Source: Sipunculus nudus (lineage: Eukaryota > Annelida > Sipuncula > Golfingiida > Sipunculidae). From it: DNA of 64,000 nt. Under the pieces are notes generated by a model. It made no database searches. It saw only the letters and a program-made list of their open reading frames with translations, and was not told where the DNA came from. The position numbers and the translations under genes were made by a program. Below are positions 12,877 to 25,400 of the stretch, in pieces. The stretch is taken from positions 14,562,882 through 14,626,881 of the forward strand of contig CM049317.1 of assembly GCA_026874595.1 (NCBI GenBank), written 5' to 3'. How positions within the stretch are numbered: the first letter of the stretch is position 1; the number at the start of each line of letters is the position of its first letter.

Positions 12877-15185
12877 TACTCAGTATACCTCAATCGAGGT
12901 AATAAGCGCCCCTCCCGTAATAAGTGCCCCCCCCCCCCCCTTTCACTTTAAGAAAATAAGGGATGGGCCATCCTAACCTTACTTTTCTCCCTAGCCAATA
13001 TAACATGGGGCAACATAATGCTTTCATTTCTCCCCGCCAAGCTTAAAAGTTACCGCCAGTTTTACTCTATTTCCGTTAGGCTTTATCATCTAATATTATT
13101 TTTAGTGGTCAAATGTGTCATAGATAACATTAACTGACTATGTCCGTGAAGGCCGACCCTGCAGGTGGCCATGCTGATCGGGTGACCTGAATTTAGATGT
13201 GTGGATGTATTTGCAATGAAATGTATATACTTACCGTATTTGCTCATGCACAGGACAATAAATTTTATCCTAAAAATATTTGGCAAAGAAGGGCGGCTGT
13301 TTTATAAACGGGTACAAGTTTTTTAGAGTCCTCAGGGCCACCAAGGATAATTTAAAGAACATTACAATGCTTTGTTTTTGTTTTAATTTATTGTTAATAC
13401 ATAAGATTTACAGGTGCACATAGTTAAATAATTGGTAAGAGAAGGTATGCCCTTGCCGCATCGAAACAGGGATTTTAACTGAATCAGTATATGAAAGCCC
13501 TTCTGACAGAGCCAATGATTTTCCGCAGACGGAATCGCGGCATGACAGACCGAAACGGAATTCCCTAAAAATATAAGTTGTAATGCATTTTTTGCAAAAA
13601 ACATCTTGGCAATTCACTTGGCCAAAAAGGAAAATTATTGGCGATGCCATTCCATGTCATACATCGGCTCAGCAGTCAAAGGTATTTTCGCAGAGTGACT
13701 GACATAATCGGGCCCCAACGTCCCGTATTATATTTTTTTCATATATATTATATTTTTTTACATACCTTTACATGAACATTTAATATATTCCACTACCTTA
13801 TTAGGCAGTGACTTTTATTAAAGAGTTCATTTATTCTGCAATCTCGAACTGCAGTCAATCATACAATTCTCTCATACAACAAAAAATAAAATCATCTGCA
13901 AATCGTTATCACTTGGATAAGTTATTATTTTTCAAAACTTCACACAATCATCCCTATAAGACCGTTGGTTTTTAGCCCTCAGCCCTTAGGCTGATGGGCC
14001 TATTGTCGTCACCCAAGCTGTCCGTCCGTCCGTCCGTCTGGTGTCCGTTAACTTTTACCTTGTGAGGGGGATATCTTGAAAAGGATTCACCGTCAGAATT
14101 TTATTTCCTCGGTAAAGATGTATATCGACAAAATCTAGGTCAAGTTCGAAGATGGGTGACCTTGACCTATTTTTCTACATTTTAGAGCTGATTATAGAAA
14201 AATACTTAGATGCTTATTACTCAGGAACCATTTGGTGGATTTTCACAAAACTTACTATGATTATTGGGACTGATAGTCTGTACCTGCTACACAAGTTTGG
14301 TGGCGCCACCTACAATTTCTGATTTATAATGAATTTTTATCAGATTTTTCAACTTTGGGCTTGTGAGCGGGATAACTCTAAAAGGATTCAATGTAGGAAT
14401 TTTATTTTTTTGGTGAAGATGTATATTGACAAATTCTCGGTCAAGTTTGAAGATGGGTGACCTTGACCTATTTTTCTACGTTTTAGAGCTGATTATAGAA
14501 AAAACATTTAGAAGCTTATTTCTCAGGAACCATTGGGTAGATTTTTACATTACTTACTATGATCATAGGGACTGATGGTCTGTAACTGCTGCACAAGTTT
14601 GGGGGCGCCACCTACAATTTCTGATTTTTATTTTCAAATTTTTCAACTTTGGCCTTGTGAGCAGGATATCTCTAAAAGGATTCACAATAGGAAATTTATT
14701 TCTTTGGTGAAGATGTATATCGACAAAATCTCGATCAAGTTCGAAGATGGGTGACCTTGACCTACTTTTCAAGGTCACAGAGCTTGTAATAGAATAAAAC
14801 TTAGAAGCTTATTTTTCAGGAAGCATTTGGTGGATTGTTATGAATCATGGTACATACCTCTCCATTTTAAAAACTGAGACATGTATGGATATACATCCAT
14901 GTGAGAACAGATATTTAGTACTTGTTACTGTTACCACCTCTAAACACTGTTCTTTTGGCTAAGGGCTTTTGTCAGCTTCTGCTGATATTCTAGTTCTTAA
15001 TTGTCCTGAATGTGCTGTGAAGTCAAACACGTGTACACAAGCGGCAGTGTTAAATTAGAGGATCGTAACACACTTAGGAAGTTGGCAGATATGGGTAGGG
15101 GAAGGGGGCTTATCAGGGTATTAAAAATATTTGTAAAAATTTAATTTTGAAAGCGCTCAGGGCGTTTATTACGTGGAATACAGTA
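12877..15185. mobile_element. TIR element interrupted by a nested Helentron-like insertion
   Basis: The left end is TACTCAGTATACCTCAATCG followed by AGGTAATAAGCGCCC. The right end read on the minus strand is TACTGTATTCCACGTAATAA followed by ACGCCC. These imperfect inverted repeats bound 2.3 kb, of which about 1.03 kb (13961-14993) is a separate inserted element. Poly-C lies at 12931-12941. No transposase was recognised. Confidence 0.5.
13961..14993 (+). mobile_element. Helentron/HINE-like element, family L
   Basis: The head contains AGCCCTTAG (13981-13989), whose perfect inverse CTAAGGGCT lies at 14959-14967. A (CCGT)n run follows the head (about 14020-14038). The core is about 2.5 units of ~295 bp with 'gatgggtgaccttgaccta' and a GGTGGCGCCACC palindrome. 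The 3' end is a hairpin TCAGC-TTCT-GCTGA (14972-14985), 8 bases, ending CTAG and T. Confidence 0.65.
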
Positions 15186-16306
15186 TTTATCATGCCAGAG
15201 TTCAGTTCTCAGCATATGCAGGCATATTGTAGGTCTTAGTAGCAGCAAACTACCTTGGTTCAGTTTAGCTTAAAATATACATCCAAGTTGATATATATGT
15301 GTAACCAGCTTGAGCTTTTCCTTTAAAAATTCCTTTGGCAACAATACTTGTCCTTCAGGGTCAGACAACTTTATTCTTTAATCTAAAAATGTCTTCAGAA
15401 GTCCTAAGAAGATCTTCAAATTTGTATCATCTGAAGCTGTATGAATTGATTATCCCAGGTAAATAAATTTGAAAGACCCTTGTTTTGCAGGTTCTTAGTG
15501 ACAGTTGATTCCACTTTTGGGACAGTATTGTGATCATTAGCTGAAAAGTTGTTTTAAGGTTTGTAAACTGTCCTGTGATATGCAGCATTGAAAGATTTGT
15601 TTAACAAATTCTGTAGCTGTGAAGTTAATTTTGACAGCTATAATATGTTTGTTTGGCAAATGACCTGAAATAAAAGCCTGCCATAAGGACCTCAGCAGTT
15701 AATGTAAACTATTCAGTAATATGGTCATTTAATAGCTGGCACCAAGTCTGATTTGATTGATGGAGTGGACCATTAGCACAGATAGTGGAGACATCTGGTT
15801 GCCATTTACTGAATTATATATCAACTGTTCAGGGAGTGCTTTCACATGTTTAATGTCAACATATGGAGCAACTTACTTTAGGTATAGTAAATTATGCAAA
15901 GCAAAGATTGTAATAAATGTTCCATGCATAATAAGATAGCACCTATGCTTATTGACATAATATTGTGTTTCTTGTTTGGCAGTTCAGTACTTTCAAATAT
16001 TTTAGCTAATAGCTTTTGAACTTTATTTAATAATATTCAGTAACTTAGATAAAATCATACTGTGCAATTGTGCGAAGAAAAATAAATGGCATCCTAGCTT
16101 ATTGATATTTCTAAAACTTGCCTGAGTCCTGTTTTATAGTTCATATATTAAATACAGTAATGTCATCTTCACAACAAAGAAGTCTCTAGAAATTCACAGT
16201 CAGTGCTTGATTAATTATCAACCCTCACTCTCACTCCAGGATTGAGAAATAAGAATATGTGGAAATATTATATTACTAATTAATACTTTTATATTTCTGT
16301 TTCTAG
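15186..16306. other. Noncoding upstream of EPC exon 2
   Basis: Ordinary AT-rich intronic-type DNA ending in the TTTCTAG acceptor. No repeats with clear ends and no coding signal. Confidence 0.5.
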
Positions 16307-16472
16307 GAACACCATCTCCAGAGGGCACTGTCTGCACAGCAGGTCTATGGCACGGCAGAGGCTTTGGTTATCCCAGTACCTGAAATCGAGATCATCGGTG
16401 ACCGGTATACAAAATGCTACGCACCCAAAACAGGAGAGTTCAAGCCTCCCAAACAGTTTGTCCATGTCCAAC
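16307..16472 (+). CDS. EPC1: EPC exon 2 (EPcA domain, N-terminal part)
   Basis: The exon begins after TTTCTAG with GAA CAC CAT CTC (EHHL) in phase 0 and ends before GTAAGT, leaving one base (C). It encodes HHLQRALSAQQVYG, then VIPVPEIE and KPPKQFVHVQ, matching the EPcA domain of animal EPC1/2. In vertebrates the preceding exon also ends just before EHHLQ, so the intron position appears conserved. Confidence 0.95.
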
Positions 16473-19400
16473 GTAAGTTGCAGAGTAAATAACAAGATTG
16501 ACTCTTGGATGATCTGTAAAACATTCTGATACAATTAACTAGCTCTTTAAACATCTTAAATAAATTTTATTAATCACAGAATATGCAAATTTTATGCAGC
16601 ATATTTGAAATTTAAAAAAAATACGGTGACAGGAAAACTAGTTCTGTTGATAATAATACTAAAATTAATAGCCAACGAAAGATGTTGTCTTTTAGTTTTA
16701 AGATGTTAGGAAAAGTTGTCGATTAAGTACAGTGAAACTCCCCTAAGCCTGACACTCAATGGACTGGAGGATTTTGTCTATATTAGTGAGTTGTCCTGTT
16801 TAGAGGAGTTCGGAATATTGTGTCAATTATTCATTGAATGTTACTGATATCCTCTGTTTTGATTATGTTTACGCTTCATTTGAAATACCAACATTTTTAA
16901 AAACATTTTCAAAATAGCTTAAATATGCATTTGAAATTTATAAAATATAATTAGTAAAAAAGGAAAGACAAACACTTTGTCACTTTCTTTCATCTTCATC
17001 AGCTAGGCCTCACTAATCTAGGTCACAGTTTCACTTCGACTTGCCATGTTTCATCTTCTAAATAAGGCGTAAAAAAAAAAGATCTTTGTTTCCGGTTACC
17101 CGACCGACCCTAGATTTACTGTGCGACCCTAAAATTTTTATTTGGATTCTGATTGCAAAACCAGTAAAAGTCGAGGTTTGCGTGTGGAATTTTTAGGTGA
17201 AGTACGACTTAATGTCGACAACTTTAATCTGTCATACAGATACAAACTACGATGTTCTGAGATCGTCACTGACAGTTCAAATATACCCGCGAAAACGGCG
17301 TGTTGAAGGTCATATTCATAAGCGGGTTCGTCAGCTTAGAACGTAAAGCTAGTTCTGTTTTAATTTATAGGAAGCAGATAAATATCAAAAGTGTTCCACT
17401 GGAGAAATAAGCAGCTTCTTTCAAGCTATGAACGTGGCCTCCTCCGCGAATGTCTGATAGCCGTGACCCGTCTGAGAACTGATTCGAGATGGTTCAAATT
17501 TGCCCTAGGCCCGAAAATTTGCATCTTCCGTAAGGCTTCATTAACGGCCCGCTTGTATGCACGGTCGCTAGTCGGCAATATTCGGAATTCAGTGCCGTCT
17601 TCGGCTATGCAAATGAGTTGAAATGAACCAATGACATGACGTTTTGTCACTGCATGTAACCGTGGTTACCTATTTGGATACATATGTACCCGTATTTGTT
17701 CTGTCAATGATCACCTGAACCTGCGCTCGGGCGCTGGCAGGAGTAAAAACGAACGATTTAATGAACGTTGGCCGGTCATGTAACGAAAAGTTAAACGCAA
17801 ATTTGGCGGTCACACGTGGTGATCATTCATTTTTGGCGATATTTTTTTTATATAAAGGCGGTAAATGATAAGAGCATATTCATAACTGCGATGTCCAATT
17901 TGACACCGGCGGATTGCCGATGTACATTTCTTATTTTAAACAAATATACCGATGATATGATCACTTTATTTTCCCCCAACTTAATGCGTGCGTACTACTT
18001 CATAGTTCAACAGTGTCATTTTGCAATTTTTAAGGGCGAATGAATGGCCGGCCGCTCATGTTAGCCTAAGAAGGTAAACCTGTCTGATCGCCAACTTTAA
18101 TTATTTGTCAGCGACCAGCTGATCATTCCTTGAAAGTTACTTCGCTTCACTTCTTATAAGAGATTGAACAAACACCTATTTCTCCAAAGGAAAATGGTTC
18201 CAATGGGTCGATATTTGATCATACTGTACATGGATTGGCACAGATATGCATTAACATAATTCGATTTACCATTTTATTCTGAAAATATGTCACATTAACT
18301 GAATAAAAAAAAAATTAAAAAAAAAAAATTCCCGACCTACCTACCCTATTTTTCTCTGACATGTAATCGGGACAAAGACCTTTTTTTTTTAGGCCTAAGC
18401 ATTGTTCATGGATGGTTGCACTAGGTTTATAGAAGATGCATTATTGACAGCATCCAGACAGTATGATTATTTGTTAAAGGGTAAACTTCACAACATATTC
18501 ACCATAACAAAGTGCAAACTGTCACTAACTAGTTAAGGTTCCCCGGGCAGAACACAGAATGCACAAACTTTAGTCATTGTTGGTCTTGTCAAATGAAAAG
18601 CTGTTTGAAAGCTTATTTTTTTTCTGATTGACCAGCCAATCTTTATAAAGTAATGATTGTGATATCTACACATTTACAGAAATAAACAACAATTTTGACT
18701 GTATATTCACATGTAACATCACGATGGTTCACCAATTTACGCTTGTCCTTGGGTTGTCTCTTTGACCTAAACTGGTTCTAAGAGGTCACGACCTCGGAGC
18801 ACCATCTCCTGGCAGATATATGAACAAATAATGAAACTCGCGATGTCTGTCCACTTAAGAGGGTCCTAACATGTACTGGATACCCAGGTGGGACTGGAAA
18901 TTTTGTCTGTTGTCTGGGATAGGGAGTTGTCTGCTTTACTGAGTTTACGTTAAACATAATTATTAAGGTACATTTGAATGGACTGAGATTTAGTGTCCTC
19001 ATTAGTGAGTTGTCCACCTTACTGAGATGTCCGCAAATAGGAGTTTCCCTGTATATTGTATTTCTGATACTGATAGCCATTGGAAAATTAACTGGTTCCG
19101 TGGCAGTGAACTTTCGAGAATGACAGTCGGAATGACCTAACACACATTCTTAGATCTATCACAGCCATTTGATCATTGCAATCAAATCACAGTGAAGATC
19201 CTATGCTCCTTAAGTTGTAAAGTGTTAAAGAAATACACTCAATCAGACCGTAACATAATTGATTTATGTAAGATACAAGCTTCTCAATAAGCATCACCAT
19301 TGTAATGGCAGGGCCAGGCCTGGCTGCATTTGTGCAGCATATCCAGGGTCCTTCAGGCTGTAGACAGTAGTGAGAGCCCTAGGGAAGATGGGAACTAGAG

Positions 19401-22400
19401 CTTGAAACAGCTGTGATCACATAACTGATCAATTGTTCATGAAGCTGTCATTAGCAGGCTAATTAAAGCCAAGGAAGCAACCACATTCAGACCTCAAGGG
19501 TCAAGTTGTTTGGAAAGTAATTGTGTCATGGGTAATTTCTCCATGAAAAAAAACCAGTATTCCTTACACAGGCCCCAAATGCTAGTGCATATAGCGCCAT
19601 CCATCAACCAACAGTGGTATCAAACAATATCAACAATTTGTCAAGCAGCATATTGCAGGTGGCATATCATTAGTTCTCTGGGATTCCAAGCCATATCAAG
19701 GTGTATATGAAGTATTTTGAAATGAATGCAATGAATAAGATCAAACTGAATGTTATCTAATTGAAAATTTAACCAGTACTGATCATAAGGGCCCCACTTG
19801 ACAATCCGTGCCCTATAGTGATCACCGTGTCAGTCCGTCCTTCCGTCAGTGACACTTTCTTTCGCGCGCAATAACTCAAAAACATCATACTGCAGCTTTA
19901 CCAAATTCACAGGGATGATTGGTACCTATGAGAGCTCCACATCTTTCAAATAACAGACTTGCTCAAAATCAGATATGGGCAACAGAGTACAATCAGTGAT
20001 TTTTTATTGCACATATTATTTCAGACACATCTAACTCAAAAACAACATACTGCAGCTTTACTAAAGTTCACAGGGATGATTGGTACCTATGAGTGCTCCA
20101 GACCTATCAAATTACAGATTTGTCGGAATTCCAATATGGCCACCACAGCCTAATCACTGATTTTCTTTTGCGCGCAATAACTAAACAGCAACATACTGCA
20201 GCTTTCCCAAATTCACAGGGATGATTGGTACACATATGAGGGCGCGGGCCTATCATATTACAGACTTGTCTTGAATTCCAGTATGGCCGCCACAGCCCCA
20301 TTGCTGATTTTCTTTCGCGCGTGATTACTCAACAGCAACATACTGCAGCTTTCCCAAATTCACAGAGATGATTGGTACCTATGAGGGCTCCAGACCTAAC
20401 GAATTACAGACTTGTCAGAATTCCAATTTGGCCGCTACAGCCCAATTGCTGATTTTCTTTCGCGTGCAATAACTCAACAACAACATACTGCAGCTTTCCC
20501 AAATTCACAGGGATGATTGGTACATATGAGGCTCCAGACCTATTGAATTACACACCTGTCTGAATTCCTATATGGCCACCACAGCCCCATTTCTGATTTT
20601 CTTTTGGGCTCTATAACTCAACAACAAAATACTTCAGCTTTTCAAATTCACAGAGATGATTGGTACCTATAAGGGCTCCATCTCTATTGAATTGCAGACC
20701 TGTTGAAATTCAAATATGGCTGCTAGAGCACAATCTTTATTTTCTTTTGCACTGGATATCTCAACAAGAACATGCTTGATCTTTCTCAGATTCACAGGGA
20801 TCATTGGTGCCTATATGGGGGTTTCTGACCTATTGAAATACAGACTTGCTCAAAATCAAATATGGGCAACAGAGTACAATTGGTGATTTCCTATAGCACA
20901 CATTATTTCAGACATATCTTCTTTAATATTATTTGAACAAGTAGGATTTTTTCCCCTCATGCATGTGGATAAAAGCAAATTCTGTTTGTCATATTTTTCA
21001 ACCTCAAATTAAACTTTTCACCCTTATGTGAACTAGTCCGGCACTACCAGAAATGCGGGGCACTCTGAGGACCATTGTCCGACCACATCTAGTTTCTCTT
21101 AAATTCCTTTTTTATGCTCAACACCGACTGATTTTTTGGTGGTCTGCAGCATAACCAAACAATGTTCAATGCACCAGAAAATAGTTCGAAAAATATACCT
21201 CCATGTATAATATGCACCAAGTTATATAGTTTAGATTTAATGACGAAAAAATGCGGATTATATGCAGGGTTAGACGGTATTGTAAAGGCTATTAAAAAAA
21301 TGAAATAAATTTACAAAGGCAGTAAATAGGAAACACTTCCAAAAAAGACTGTATACATGGTTGCTAAAATGCTATGGGTGTTCTGATCAGCTGTGGTCTT
21401 TCGAAATGATTCATCAGAAACCAGCCTGCTTTCAAAACCCTGTTATGATCGCAGCAGAACTGATGAAATCACGCAAATTTTGCAATACCAAACATCTGAT
21501 TTGTGGAGATTGTGCACCAGACGTTGTCAGTTGCATATTCTATTATATAGGCCAGAGTCATTTGCTTTATATACTCACTGTTCCACAGTCACCATACCTG
21601 AAAAAGATTATAACCATTTTTAATGAGTGTCAGTGAACATTTTCCATGAAGTCACTTGGGGTGAATTTTTGCTAGGAACCTCTTAATCTTATTGGCTCTC
21701 TATCTGTGACACATCATTGCTCTGCCAGTCACAAGAACCTTTACATGGGTTAGGCATGTGTTCATGTAAATCAACTGTCAATCAACGTGTCGCATGGTTT
21801 AAATGCCAACATCGGCCAGTTGACAGTATTCATGAATGTTGGGAAAACTTTCATTTTATGTGACAGCGATGAGTTTCTTCTTTATTTGTGAGAACCATTT
21901 CTAATTGCTAATTTTTTCAGGCTGTTTTGCCCGAGTAACAAAATTTGGTCGCAGTGTCATGGCAGTTTTTCTCCTCACATGCATGAGAGTATATCGATTG
22001 TTTCACTTATTAAGGCACAGTCAGACTTATTTTTAAGGCTCAAATTAAATGATTGGCAATGTTGGGTAATACCTTTCATAAAGGAAATAAAGAGCATCTT
22101 CATGGAGGCCAATATAGAATAAGAATGTTATAGATAGGCTATTTTTCTAGCACATGAAGGCAGATTTTTACAGGCCCAGGTGTGCTTGTGGCAGATCATA
22201 CAAAAAAAAAAAAAAAATTAATTTGCAGATTAGTAAAAAAAAATCTCCAGCCACAGCAGAAAAAATCTCAATTGGCCAGGTTAGCCCCAACACAGAAATT
22301 TTTAGGATGGCCTTATTGTCTATAAGTAAGGCTGGACTCTCCTGAATAAGAAACATATGGTACAGGTAGTGGCATATGGTGCTGCCATCTGGAGTGTGAT

Positions 22401-25400
22401 TATTAAACAACTCTGTTGTGAACTTGAATGCTCTTGTACATGACACCAAACCATACTTCCATAGCACAGACGCATTCATAAATACGGAGAAGTAACATTA
22501 CAAAAGAAAAGTTATACTTGCCTTTTAATGACATTAAACAGTATTATACATGTCAAGACATTAATGGTAATGTTTGAATATTTATATTTGCAATTTACTT
22601 TGCCCTAACCAAAGATCCCTATTTATCCTACGCTTTTTGTGCGGCTGTTATACACTTAAAGTTGTTCGGGATATCCATCATTTCAACCACTGCTTTGCAT
22701 AGTAAGATTTTCCGGAATGCACCACCACAGCTGGCATAGAGCAAAGAATTGTGATCAAACAAATGAGATCTTGGTATCCTATTGGGCATCAAACTCCCAA
22801 AGTTGAACCCGGGACACCCCACTCTTTAATTTCTGTCATGTTGTTTCAGCTTTTGGTATGGACCAGGAAATACCAGACTACGACATGGACAGCGAAGACG
22901 AGACGTGGATGAACAAACAGGCACGCAAGATGGAGATCAGCGCGACCCAGTTTGAGAACATGATGGACAGATTAGAAAAGGGAAGCGGGCAGCAAGTGGT
23001 TACGTTACAAGAAGCTAAGTTATTGTTAAAGGAAGACGATGATCTCATCATAGCTGTTTACGACTATTGGCTCAACAAAAGGCTACGAACGGTGAGAACA
23101 GGGGATATCTCAAAGAACCTTCATCTATACCTTCTTTATATTTGTCCATCCATCAGAGAATCATGATTTCTTTTAATATTTGGACAACTTTTAAGTATCT
23201 GAAATATATATTACTGCAGGCTTAAATCCATGCTGTGTTATATTCAGTGACTTTTGGAACTGCTTGTGTCTAGTGTATACTTTAATCAGCAGCCCTAGAG
23301 TTATGTCACCTTAGGCAAGCACCATGGCAGATGAGAAATTATTATTACCCCCCCCCCCCCCCCCCCCCAAACAAAAAAATTCAGTTTGAGATATCATGAT
23401 GTGAGATATTGAAAACTTGCTAATTCCACCAGTGAATGTTATTGTTAGTGAGATATATTTCTGCTGGCGATTGAGATTTTATTGTCTACTCGAGAGTTGA
23501 GTAATCTCTTTCTGCTACTAAGTGAGATATTATTTTTCTACAGTTTGATATTTTCTTTCTTTAAAAGGCATTTTGTTGTTTCTTTAGCATCATTTCTGTA
23601 CAAGAGGGATATTTAATGATCCAGTGTAAAAGAATGAGGTTGTTTTATAGTATGTTAATGAGACTTTATTATTTCTGCTTTCAGCAACATGCCTTAATAC
23701 CAACAGTAAGGACAGAGAAGAGAGACGGGTCTACCTCAAACAATCCATATGTAGCGTTCAGGAGGCGAACAGAGAAGATGCAAACTAGAAAAGTATGATC
23801 TGCTTTCTGTGTAGATGATTATTGGTAAAACTAAATAAACCTTAAAGGTTAACTGGATGGATTGTAATGGTTGAACCAGAATGCTTCAAATTGTACTTGA
23901 CCGTAAGAATACAGTAAACCAATAACATTTGCAAGCAGGAAAAGATTGTAATGCTTCACTATCTGTAATTCAGGTTTTTCAGAACACGGCTATCAATTAC
24001 AAGTGTGTTTCACAGATGAATTTTTATTGCACAGTGACATTAAAATAAATTCCACTCTTGTCATAATTATCTTTGTAATATTAAGTGATGATATATTTAA
24101 CAGTATTTTAGAAGTGCTGTGCTTTAGCGTTTATGTTATTTATGCTGAAATGTTTGTAAAACATCTGTTCTCAACATAAGAGTATTAATGTTCATATAAT
24201 GTAATAGTATAATGCTTTAATAAACTGTTTAGTGAAATGAATATGTAGAATAACTCTTTAATTTGATATATCATTTGACCTTGGTGTTTGTTATTGCAGA
24301 ATCGTAAGAACGATGAAGCTTCATATGAAAAAATGCTCAAACTCAGGAGAGATCTTAATAAAGCACTGTGAGTAACATTCTATCTTTATTACATAAAGCC
24401 ATGATTCTTTCGTATATTGGGCTTGAACACATAGCATTCCTGTATCAGCTGTATGAAACTGTAAAATTAATATATACAACCATAATATTTATGTCATAGT
24501 AAAGCTGTTCATTTTAAACAATCTTCACCAAACAGCCCTGAGCTTCTATAACCCCTCCCTTTTTCCTATCTGTCACATTTTACAGTTCTGTAAGACTTTT
24601 TCATATGAAATAAAGATGTGTTACAGATTATCCATCCCTGAACCGGAGCAAATAACTGATAACATTTCTTCCATTAGTCTGCCCTGTTGATCTGTTATTA
24701 GTGACTGAACCTTGGTAAATAATTTGTATTAAAATATCTCCAAGGAGCCAGTCTAGTAATGATACCTACCTTTTCCACTGAATGCTCGAAATGAATTGAA
24801 ATTTAATAATGTGATTGTTTAATATTGCATTGAAATGCATATAATGTGTTTATAAGGTTTCTTTATTTATATTTCAGAACAATCTTAGAATTAGTCAAAA
24901 GAAGAGAAAAGTCAAAAAAAGAATTATTACAGTTAACGATAGAAGTTGTAGATCAAAGGTAAGTTGATTAGCTAGTTCTACAAGTTATTATCATGTTGTC
25001 TTTGAATCAAGATAACTTGTCTATAGTCTGTCTTCTTTTGAAGACTAATAGGATTCATGCAAAATTCACAAAAATGTCTCTGTCAGTTTGGCTGGGTAAC
25101 CAAGTGTAGTTGTTTATGAATATAGGTAAAATTATTTTCTGCAATGCATTACAGGGTATCACAACCCTGTTATTCAGATATATTATGCAAGATCTTGTCT
25201 TCTTGTACTGCTATAGCAAATTTGTTTTTCAAAAGAAAATTATCATATTGATAAAGTCAGGTGTACTGCAGACTATGAGGGATGCAAAAAACGAAACTAA
25301 GTAGGAAATTTGTGTCAATGAAGAAGGCATATCATTTAGTGAGTTCACTGTATGTGGTGGAGTAAAATAATGTTATGTGGTACAAGGTGATGTGACCAGT

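Noticed and set aside
17391-17650. Possible gene or RNA gene in the GC-richer part of the nested TIR element
   Set aside because: Frames on both strands match no family. A tRNA-like GGTTCAAAT near 17491 has no supporting acceptor or anticodon stem.
18778-19143. 121-residue minus-strand frame
   Set aside because: It spans the right end of the TIR element at 16728-19053 and reflects the repeat sequence rather than a gene.
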